9,070 bases of DNA, taken from positions 1 through 9,070 of the forward strand of contig CAZTMX010000115.1 in NCBI GenBank assembly GCA_964614855.1. Direction: 5' to 3'. The translations under genes and the position numbers were made by a program. Of the stretch, positions 1 through 4,719 are shown in pieces; position 1 is the stretch's first letter, and the number at the start of each line of letters is the position of its first letter. The DNA is from CAWJHE01 sp964614855 (GTDB lineage: Bacteria; Chloroflexota; Anaerolineae; Anaerolineales; UBA4823). The notes under the pieces are model-generated. The model was given only the letters and a program-made list of their open reading frames with translations. It had not been told where the DNA came from and ran no database searches.

Positions 1-173
1 CTGCCCATGCCGCAAATTTTGCAGCACATGCCTGCACCGCCGATGTTGCACGGCACCATGTCTTCAGCGCGGCTGAACGCCGTGCTGATACCCAGCTCAT
101 CTGCACGGATCAACATGGCTTGTGCAGCCGGATCGGCAGTTCGTTCTTCTTGAGTTCGTTTTGCTTTGGCCAT
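1..173 (-). CDS. cooS: Anaerobic carbon monoxide dehydrogenase catalytic subunit, N-terminal part
   Basis: Only the first 57 codons lie in the window; the gene runs off the left edge. The protein is the Ni,Fe CO dehydrogenase that interconverts CO and CO2 in the cytoplasm. The sequence shows the family's N-terminus, RTADPAAQAM followed by a helix, then Cys42, Cys50, Cys51 and Cys54 in the pattern C-x7-CC-x2-C. By comparison with Carboxydothermus CODH-II (Cys39, 47, 48, 51) the first two would bridge the dimer through the D-cluster and the next two would start the B-cluster. The ATG at 173-171 has a GGAGGA Shine-Dalgarno 7 nt upstream, which lies inside the last codons of the preceding gene. 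The 3-nt gap to that gene suggests translational coupling. The Ni-containing C-cluster ligands are outside the window, so catalytic competence cannot be judged. Family assignment is firm. Confidence 0.9.
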   Translation of the reverse strand, partial: MAKAKRTQEERTADPAAQAMLIRADELGISTAFSRAEDMVPCNIGGAGMCCKICGMG

Positions 174-176
174 TCC

Positions 177-572
177 CTAATCCTCCATCTTATTTTTAAT
201 CACACCAAATCCAGGGCAGTTCCACAAAGGTTTACCAGTATTGATAACTTGCTGAGAAAATGAGACCGTATTTTGCAGGCTCTCATAGGTTTCCGTGTGG
301 CGGAAGAACGTCTTCAACGGGTCGGTTTGTAGATGGGTAGCCACACTGCTCTCCTGTGGCGTGGGCATCTCGTCCAGGTAGCCGCTGACCTCCAGAAGGG
401 AGCGGAGCGTTTCTTCACTGGTCTTTTGCGCGTCAAACTGCACTTCCACCAGGTGAAAAGCGCTGCTGGCGTACACATCCTGTACACCGGGCTGCTCCAA
501 CAAAATGCGCCTGACCTCCACAACGTGGTGGTCGCCGTACATGGCAGGAACAGGAATCTCGATCGTTTTCAT
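177..572 (-). CDS. HMA-fold protein without CxxC, coupled to cooS
   Basis: A 131-residue cytosolic protein (no signal peptide). Residues 1-70 match the beta-alpha-beta-beta-alpha-beta layout of heavy-metal-associated (HMA) domains: strand KTIEIPVP, helix EVRRILLEQPGV, strand VYASSAFHLVEVQFD, then helix and SGYL. The loop that normally carries MxCxxC reads AMYGDHH (10-16), with no cysteine; His15 and His16 are the only obvious ligands there. The C-terminal 60 residues are not HMA and end in WNCPGFG (117-123), holding the only Cys, 119. I place the start at the ATG at 572 rather than 27 nt upstream because AGAGGTGA sits just before it. It is the first gene of the transcript leading into cooS. 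A role in nickel or redox handling for CO dehydrogenase is inference from context only. Confidence 0.8.
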   Translation of the reverse strand: MKTIEIPVPAMYGDHHVVEVRRILLEQPGVQDVYASSAFHLVEVQFDAQKTSEETLRSLLEVSGYLDEMPTPQESSVATHLQTDPLKTFFRHTETYESLQNTVSFSQQVINTGKPLWNCPGFGVIKNKMED

Positions 573-664
573 AATCACCTCTCTAATGGTTAAAAACAAA
601 AAGATTCATCCAATTGACGATGGCAAAATGTGAGGATAAAGGATTGAAAAGCACGGACTGAGAA

Positions 665-704
665 TTAGTCGAAAAGGCACCTGACATGAGAACACCTCGA
701 CCAA
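665..704 (-). promoter_or_regulatory. Leader hairpin upstream of the HMA-cooS genes
   Basis: In the minus-strand transcript UUGGUCGA (704-697) can pair with UCGACUAA (672-665), 8 bp with one G-U, around a 24-nt loop containing two AGGUG copies. It lies about 95 nt before the HMA start codon in a leader of roughly 150 nt. No known riboswitch consensus was recognised. It may be a chance stem. Confidence 0.3.
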
Positions 705-720
705 CCCGAATGAAGCATAA

Positions 721-757
721 TCTGAGAGAATATAGCAAATATTTCTCAGACTGGCAA
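721..757 (-). promoter_or_regulatory. Promoter with overlapping dyad operator for HMA-cooS
   Basis: On the minus strand TTGCCA (757-752) and TATATT (734-729) are 17 bp apart, a good sigma70-type promoter. The segment 721-750 is an inverted repeat: TCTGAGA at 721-727 and TCTCAGA at 744-750 are perfect 7-bp arms, and the match extends to about 12 bp per side allowing one inserted base. The dyad covers the -10 box and most of the spacer, where a bound repressor would block RNA polymerase. It does not resemble the CooA site (TGTCA/G-N6-C/TGACA) or an FNR site. The regulator is unknown. Confidence 0.6.
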
Positions 758-808
758 GTGACATATATTACCTTTTTTACAAGGTTTTTTTCCTATAGAG
801 CGGAATGA

Positions 809-1246
809 TTACTCGAGCCGTTCCAAATCCGCCAAATCCTGCGGTCGTCCGGTCGATTTTTTATTGATGATCAAATTGCTCACATTTATGAAATTCACAT
901 CGATGTCATCAATATTAACAATTTCTCTGGATTTATAGCACTTATCAAATGAAACGCCTGGGATTGTAGTTAATATATTAATTCTGCGGGGGGGATAACC
1001 TAATTGAATGATCGTATCTTTTTCAAGAAAATCGCTAATTGTTAAACCAAGAGATTGAAAACCAAACTGAGCTAAAGCTTTTACCAATTTTTCAGCATTC
1101 TTTTTTGTCATGCGAATCCAGATGTCCAAATCTTTGGTGTAACGTGGATACCCGTGCAGTGCAACAGCATAACCACCGACCACCAGGTATTGAACATTAT
1201 TTGTGTTTAATAATTCGATAAACTCTTTGAAATCCTGGTTGAACAT
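809..1246 (-). CDS. DUF6036/MNT-like nucleotidyltransferase, possible toxin-antitoxin component
   Basis: A 145-aa protein of the minimal nucleotidyltransferase kind found in toxin-antitoxin and abortive-infection modules. Residues 21-44 hold the core: LVVGGYAVALHG (Gly24-Gly25 of the nucleotide loop) and then KDLDIWI, with metal-binding Asp39 and Asp41. The C-terminus TGRPQDLADLERL is typical of the family. The segment PPRRINILTTIPGV has Asn90 where relatives normally carry the third carboxylate (RID in place of RIN), so transferase activity may be reduced or lost; the codon is a clear AAT. The gene overlaps the upstream 68-aa ORF by 50 nt, which points to translational coupling. The Shine-Dalgarno is weak (GGA). 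The module is AT-richer than the genes around it, suggesting transfer. Substrate and toxic or antitoxic role cannot be read from the sequence. Confidence 0.82.
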   Translation of the reverse strand: MFNQDFKEFIELLNTNNVQYLVVGGYAVALHGYPRYTKDLDIWIRMTKKNAEKLVKALAQFGFQSLGLTISDFLEKDTIIQLGYPPRRINILTTIPGVSFDKCYKSREIVNIDDIDVNFINVSNLIINKKSTGRPQDLADLERLE

Positions 1247-1403
1247 CTTTTTTCCAACTGTGGTACTCTTCTCGAATTTCCTCCAGAGCGTTTATTCGTT
1301 CCTGAGGAGGCAAGCTACGCCAATAATCAGCGTCGGTCGATGGATCGCCAAGATGCCGTTTTGTAACAACCAGTGCGATTTTTCGTGATTTACTGTCATT
1401 CAT
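1197..1403 (-). CDS. Small partner protein of the nucleotidyltransferase
   Basis: A 68-aa, charged, cytosolic protein without membrane segments. Residues 25-48 (DADYWRSLPPQERINALEEI and onward) form a predicted helix, and the C-terminus FQRVYRIIKHK is basic. Similar short ORFs with a YW..LPPxERI segment and an R-V-x-R-hydrophobic end are, from memory, common just upstream of DUF6036-type nucleotidyltransferases, so I read it as the partner in a two-gene toxin-antitoxin-like unit. It is too short for a HEPN toxin and lacks a convincing RxxxxH motif, so this is not a MntA-HepT pair in the usual sense. There is no Shine-Dalgarno; an extended -10 box ends 6 nt before the ATG, which implies a leaderless message. 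Which of the two proteins would be toxic is unknown. Confidence 0.7.
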   Translation of the reverse strand: MNDSKSRKIALVVTKRHLGDPSTDADYWRSLPPQERINALEEIREEYHSWKKDVQPGFQRVYRIIKHK

Positions 1404-1409
1404 TTCTTA

Positions 1410-1418
1410 ATTATACCA
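1410..1418 (-). promoter_or_regulatory. Extended -10 promoter giving a leaderless transcript
   Basis: On the minus strand TGGTATAAT (1418-1410) is a perfect TGn-TATAAT extended -10 element. There is no recognisable -35 box at the right distance (GGATAT). The A of the downstream ATG (1403) is 7 nt past the box, where transcription would start, so the mRNA for the 68-aa protein should begin at its start codon. Confidence 0.6.
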
Positions 1419-1438
1419 GTCAAGAATTCAAAATATCC

Positions 1439-1864
1439 TTACTTTTGCTTTATCAGGCGCGCTGAGTTGCCCATGATGCCGATATCCGGCAGGGACTGCG
1501 CCGCAGCAGCCAGCAACGGCGGCAGGTAACCCAGCGCCGCCAGGGTGAGGCCGATCACATTAAATAATCCGGTAAAACCCAGGTTCATCTTGACGATGCG
1601 CATGGTGCGCTTGGCGATGCGCAGCGCTTCGAGCACCAGTCTCCAATCGTCGCGCATCAAGGCAATGTGAGCGGCTTCGACGGCGATATCGCTGCCGGCT
1701 GCCCCCATGGCGATGCCCACATCCGCCTGGGCCAGGGCTGGGGCGTCGTTCACTCCATCGCCCACCATCAGCACGACCTTCCCCTGGCGCTGGTATTCCT
1801 TGACGATGGTGATTTTGTCTTCAGGCAGCAGACCGGCGCGAAAAGCCACACGCGCCTGCAGGTT
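1439..1864 (-). pseudogene. Heavy-metal P1B-type ATPase, C-terminal remnant
   Basis: The reading frame encodes only about the last 140 residues of a heavy-metal-translocating P-type ATPase, a family usually of 600-900 residues. It contains AGLLPEDK, the hinge motif VGDGVNDAPAL with its Mg-binding Asp, VGIAMG, and the last two transmembrane helices (NLGFTGLFNVIGLTLAALGY and the segment after PP). The phosphorylated DKTG Asp, the nucleotide-binding domain, the CPx membrane motif and any metal-binding domain are absent. Upstream the frame meets a TGA at 1867-1865, and nothing from there to 1961 resembles the missing part. The only in-frame start is a GTG at 1849 without a ribosome binding site. 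I conclude the 5' three quarters was deleted, with a breakpoint near 1850-1865. The remnant is otherwise undamaged, which suggests a fairly recent loss. Confidence 0.8.
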
Positions 1865-1878
1865 TCACCCACAGACCC

Positions 1879-1909
1879 TTGTGATTCCAGGCGTTTTTTG
1901 GTGTATATT
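1879..1909 (+). promoter_or_regulatory. Possible promoter of the MFS-padR-EF-Ts operon
   Basis: TTGTGA (1879-1884) and TATATT (1904-1909) are separated by 19 bp, longer than ideal. The start point would fall near 1916, directly on the dyad at 1916-1933. It is the best candidate in the gap before the exporter but is a weak match. Confidence 0.35.
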
Positions 1910-1915
1910 TGTGTG

Positions 1916-1933
1916 TATTCACCCTGGTGAAAA
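1916..1933 (+). promoter_or_regulatory. Dyad TTCACC-CT-GGTGAA, candidate PadR operator
   Basis: TTCACC (1918-1923) and GGTGAA (1926-1931) form a perfect 6-bp inverted repeat around CT, and the outermost pair T1916/A1933 also matches. A further half-site-like TTCACCC lies at 1864-1870. Located about 30 nt before the exporter start and at the expected transcription start, it is well placed for repression. PadR regulators often control an adjacent exporter, so the regulator at 3261-3821 is the obvious candidate; binding is inference. Confidence 0.45.
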
Positions 1934-1961
1934 TCCTTCGAGTGCTCAATCAAAACCTTCA

Positions 1962-3209
1962 ATGACAACGACAACCAAAACCGCGCTGCTCACCCCAATG
2001 CTGCTGCTCTTCATGCTGGCGATGATCCTTGCCAACACCGGCGGCAGCATGTACGGTCCACTGGAGGCGCTTTATCTAAAAGAGCTTGGCGCAGGCATCA
2101 CACAGATCGGGTTGTTCTATACCATCTCGCAAATCGTCCCGCTGCTGCTGCAAATCCTGGGCGGCTGGCTGTCGGACTCGATCGGACGGCTGCGCGCTAT
2201 CGCCATCGGCAGCGTGGTGGGTGTGTTTGTATACATACCGCTGCTGCTGGCAGACCGCTGGGAGTGGGTGCTGGTCGCCTCGGCGCTCAGCGCGGTGACA
2301 CGCTCGCTCGTTGGGCCTAGCTTTGACGCCTTTATCGCCGACCACTCCGCACCGGAAAACCGCGCCAAGTTATTCGGCATCACCCACACTTTGTTTGGTA
2401 TCGTCAGTGTTGTGGGTCCGCTGCTGGGCGGTTACCTGGTGGAGGTCATGGGTTTCAAAGGGATGCTGTTGGTGGGAGCAATACTCTACCTGGGCGGCAC
2501 GGTGATCCGTGTGGGCATGGCCCGGGCTGCCGCCAGGGGAAAGGAAGCCAACCCCACCCCACTGACATTGAGTAACCTGAAAGGAAATCTCAGCGCCATG
2601 CTCGGATTGATCCTGGCTGGCGGTTTGTTCACCTGGATTTTGATCACCGATGGTGTGCGGGACATTTTCTTTAATATGTCCTTTAGCTTTCTATCTGTCT
2701 TTATGCAAGATATTGCTCGCCTGACAATCAGCCAGATCGGTTTGATGAACAGCATTTTTGGCGCAGCCATGATGGCGGTGATGTTTCCCGCCGGCTGGCT
2801 GGCAGATAAAGCCGGCGAGCGGGTCAATATCGCCATCTCGTTTCTGTTTATGGCCGTCGCCATTGGTATGATCGCCACGGTACCGCCAGCCAGCCCGCTG
2901 TGGGTATATACCCTGGGTTGGGTGATCGCGGGGGTTGGCGTGGGGCTGGCAACGCCCGCTTACCAATCTTTGATCAGCAAGGCGGTGCCTCCGCATTTGC
3001 GCGGTGTGGCATTCGGTCTGTTTAGCACCAGCCTGGGTCTTGTCTCCCTGCCTGCGCCGGTGATCGGCGGCTACCTGTGGGAAATGGTCAACCCGCAGTT
3101 CCCGTTCTTATTGACGGCTGTCGCCTCACTGCTGAGCATCATCCCGGTGCTGCTTAAGTTTAAGGTAGAAAAAGTTGAAGAAGTGGTACCCTCTGAAGAT
3201 CCTGGATAA
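1962..3209 (+). CDS. Major facilitator superfamily exporter
   Basis: A 415-aa inner-membrane transporter with about 12 hydrophobic segments and a central loop (around residues 185-205, KEANPTPLTL) splitting two six-helix halves. The signature loop between helices 2 and 3 is present as GGWLSDSIGRLR (67-78, motif A, G-x-L-x-D-x-x-G-R), with a weaker copy GWLADKAGERV near residue 279 in the second half, as usual for the family. It resembles proton-coupled drug/metabolite exporters of the DHA type; the substrate cannot be told. I chose the ATG at 1962 because the protein then starts right before helix 1; the open frame extends to 1707 but that part is antisense to the ATPase remnant. No clear Shine-Dalgarno precedes 1962. 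It is followed 51 nt later by a PadR gene, a common regulator-exporter pairing. Confidence 0.88.
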   Translation: MTTTTKTALLTPMLLLFMLAMILANTGGSMYGPLEALYLKELGAGITQIGLFYTISQIVPLLLQILGGWLSDSIGRLRAIAIGSVVGVFVYIPLLLADRWEWVLVASALSAVTRSLVGPSFDAFIADHSAPENRAKLFGITHTLFGIVSVVGPLLGGYLVEVMGFKGMLLVGAILYLGGTVIRVGMARAAARGKEANPTPLTLSNLKGNLSAMLGLILAGGLFTWILITDGVRDIFFNMSFSFLSVFMQDIARLTISQIGLMNSIFGAAMMAVMFPAGWLADKAGERVNIAISFLFMAVAIGMIATVPPASPLWVYTLGWVIAGVGVGLATPAYQSLISKAVPPHLRGVAFGLFSTSLGLVSLPAPVIGGYLWEMVNPQFPFLLTAVASLLSIIPVLLKFKVEKVEEVVPSEDPG

Positions 3210-3260
3210 TTAATCGGGGGCATTGCATTAATCAATTTCAAATATCAAAAAGGGTGATCC

Positions 3261-3821
3261 ATGGACTTACGCAGCACTATCCTCGGCCTGCTGGATTGGC
3301 AGCCGGCTTCGGGATACGATCTGAAGCGCATCATTTCAGACTCGGAAGTCTTCTACTGGTCGGGTAATAACAACCAGATTTACAAAAGCCTGCTCGATAT
3401 GCAGCGCGAGGGTCTGGTCACCTGCCGGGTACAGGAGCAGGAGAACCTGCCCGCCAAGAAGATTTATACCATCAGTGAAGCGGGCCGGCAGGAGCTGCAG
3501 CGCAGTCTTTTGCAAGCGCCGCAGCTGCCAGAGAACCACAAGAATTTCTTGATCCAGCTTGCCTGGGCAGAGCAGCTATCAGACGCACAGGTACTGGAGC
3601 TTCTGACAAAATATGAGGGTGAAATCGCGGCTCGCTTGATAATGCACCAGGCGCAGGCACAGCGGGCAAGCCGCACCCCGGCGCGCTCGGTGCGTGAGCA
3701 ATACCTCTGGCGGCGCATCGGGGAGAACCTGGTGCAGACTTACCAGGCGGAGCTGGACTGGGTGCAGCAGACAAGGCAAGGCATCGAGGCATTGATCCTT
3801 GAGAAAACCCAAATAGAATAA
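3261..3821 (+). CDS. PadR family transcriptional regulator
   Basis: A 186-aa DNA-binding protein. Residues 1-75 form the PadR winged helix: STILGLLDWQPASGYDLKRI, the typical G-Y-D-L helix, then the recognition region IYKSLLDMQREGLV (residues 34-47) and the wing ending KKIYTISEAGRQEL. Residues 95-186 are a long helical part of the Vir/PadR C-terminal type that normally mediates dimerisation (LAWAEQLSDAQVLELL and the final YQAELDWVQQTRQGIE). AGGGTGA lies 4 nt before the ATG. It stands between the exporter and the EF-Ts paralogue on the same strand with short gaps and is probably cotranscribed with both. PadR proteins are usually repressors released by phenolics, drugs or other small ligands; the ligand is unknown. 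Two ATTAATC copies 18 bp apart (3209-3215, 3227-3233) lie just upstream, and their meaning is unclear. Confidence 0.9.
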   Translation: MDLRSTILGLLDWQPASGYDLKRIISDSEVFYWSGNNNQIYKSLLDMQREGLVTCRVQEQENLPAKKIYTISEAGRQELQRSLLQAPQLPENHKNFLIQLAWAEQLSDAQVLELLTKYEGEIAARLIMHQAQAQRASRTPARSVREQYLWRRIGENLVQTYQAELDWVQQTRQGIEALILEKTQIE

Positions 3822-3845
3822 CTTTTGGAAAGCAGGAGTAACCCA

Positions 3846-4442
3846 ATGAGCGCACACATCGAAATGATCATGCAATTACGCAGCCAGACTGGCGCCGGAG
3901 TGATGGAATGCCGCAAAGCCTTGGATCTCAACCAGCAGAATTACGCCAGCGCACTGGCTTACCTGAACGAACACGCAGCGATGAAAGCGGAGAAGAAGTC
4001 GGATCGACCAGTGCAGGAAGGCATAATCGAAGTCTACACGCATAACAACGGGCGTATCGGTGTCATGCTGGAGATCAATTGCGAAAGCGAATTCGCCAGC
4101 CGTTCACCCATTTTCCGCCAATTCGCCCACGAGATCGCGCTGCAGATCACCTCTGCTGCACCGCTTTATATGCGCGATGAAGAAATTCCGGCTGAAGTGC
4201 TGGATGAAAAAGCGCAGGAAGCCGCAGAGAATGCCCACCGCGCCGGCAAACCTGAGCTCGTGGTAGAAAAGATCGTTGCTGGGGTATTAGAGAATTTCAA
4301 AATGCAATCTGTGCTGCTGCGCCAGCCGTATATCCGCGACGATACAAAGACTGTGTCGCAGCTGCTCAACCAGGCGGTCGCCCAGACAGGCGAGAATATT
4401 GTCATCCAGCGCTTTGTGCGCTGGGAGATCATGAACGATTGA
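3846..4442 (+). CDS. tsf: Divergent translation elongation factor Ts paralogue
   Basis: A 198-aa protein of the short EF-Ts type (Thermus EF-Ts is close to this length, E. coli 283). EF-Ts is the guanine nucleotide exchange factor of EF-Tu. The N-terminal UBA-like domain is clear: LRSQTGAGVMECRKAL (11-26). Residues 54-78 carry R-x3-EGIIEVYTHNNGRIGVMLEIN. The EF-Tu-contacting motif, normally CETDFVARN, here reads CESEFASRS (79-87): Asp is Glu and Val is Ala, while Phe83 is kept. The C-terminal part keeps KPELVVEKIVAGVLENF, LLRQPYI and GENIVIQRFVRWEI. The start at 3846 has AGGAG 7 nt upstream; the alternative TTG at 3825 has none. tsf normally follows rpsB; here it follows a PadR gene by 24 nt and ends at a terminator. 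A second, specialised copy is therefore likely, though this could be the only tsf if rpsB is elsewhere. Confidence 0.88.
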   Translation: MSAHIEMIMQLRSQTGAGVMECRKALDLNQQNYASALAYLNEHAAMKAEKKSDRPVQEGIIEVYTHNNGRIGVMLEINCESEFASRSPIFRQFAHEIALQITSAAPLYMRDEEIPAEVLDEKAQEAAENAHRAGKPELVVEKIVAGVLENFKMQSVLLRQPYIRDDTKTVSQLLNQAVAQTGENIVIQRFVRWEIMND

Positions 4443-4449
4443 CAAAAAG

Positions 4450-4486
4450 AAAAAGCCCCAATGTGATCGTCACCTTGGGACTTTTT
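4450..4486. terminator. Bidirectional terminator between EF-Ts and the micro-gene
   Basis: AAAAAG-C-CCCAA-T-GTGA, loop TCG, then TCAC-C-TTGGG-A-CTTTTT forms a long hairpin with three single mismatches. Read on the plus strand it ends in T5 just after the EF-Ts stop. Read on the minus strand it ends in CTTTTTCTTTTTG after the Lys-rich micro-gene. It serves both converging genes. Confidence 0.8.
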
Positions 4487-4520
4487 CATTCATAAAATTG
4501 TAAACCCTTCACAAGCCAAA

Positions 4521-4595
4521 CTACTTCTCTTTCTTCTTGTCTTTCTTTTTCTTCTTCTTGTCTTTCTCTTTGTCCTTATCCTTGTCTTTCGCCAT
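4521..4595 (-). CDS. 24-residue Lys/Asp/Glu microprotein
   Basis: Starts MAKDKDKDKEKD and continues with runs of Lys broken by single acidic residues, ending KKKEK. Composition is 15 Lys, 5 Asp, 2 Glu, Met and Ala, net charge about +8; nothing is hydrophobic, so it should be disordered and cytosolic. The case for a real gene is the complete set of signals. A near-perfect AAGGAGG lies 8 nt before the ATG. A promoter with 17-bp spacing sits 60-90 bp upstream, and the bidirectional terminator follows the TAG. Lysine is encoded by AAG (10) and AAA (5) mixed and Asp by GAC and GAT, so it is not a simple slipped trinucleotide repeat. I know no family with a function for such peptides; binding to nucleic acid, ribosomes or an acidic partner is speculation. 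The alternative is a spurious ORF in a pyrimidine-rich tract. Confidence 0.65.
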   Translation of the reverse strand: MAKDKDKDKEKDKKKKKKDKKKEK

Positions 4596-4657
4596 AATAA
4601 AATCCTCCTTCGTAACCTGGTCTAATTGTGCCGGTGTTCAAAAGCATAATCGCTTTA

Positions 4658-4686
4658 AGGATATCATTTATTGTCCCTAAAGGCAA
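4658..4686 (-). promoter_or_regulatory. Promoter of the Lys-rich micro-gene
   Basis: On the minus strand TTGCCT (4686-4681) is 17 bp from TATCCT (4663-4658), and the -10 box is preceded by TGA, giving an extended -10 (TGn). Transcription would start near 4651, giving a leader of about 55 nt before the ATG at 4595. Confidence 0.55.
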
Positions 4687-4719
4687 GCAAAATCGGGGAT
4701 TTTCCACCTCCGCCCACGC

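Noticed and set aside
770..791. Terminator-like hairpin ACCTT-N6-AAGGT followed by T-run on the plus strand
   Set aside because: The stem is only 5 AT-rich pairs and no plus-strand gene ends there; on the minus strand, where the nucleotidyltransferase ends, no T-run follows.
1197..1403. HEPN toxin as partner of the nucleotidyltransferase
   Set aside because: At 68 residues it is about half the length of a HEPN domain and has no convincing RxxxxH motif, so a MntA-HepT assignment is not supported.
1707..1961. N-terminal extension of the MFS exporter by 85 codons
   Set aside because: This stretch is antisense to the conserved P-type ATPase hinge region, is not transporter-like, and helix 1 begins right after the ATG at 1962.
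3472..3855. Minus-strand open frames of 84-127 codons opposite the PadR gene
   Set aside because: They overlap the well-supported PadR frame and encode Ala/Pro/Arg-rich sequence typical of antisense frames in GC-rich DNA.
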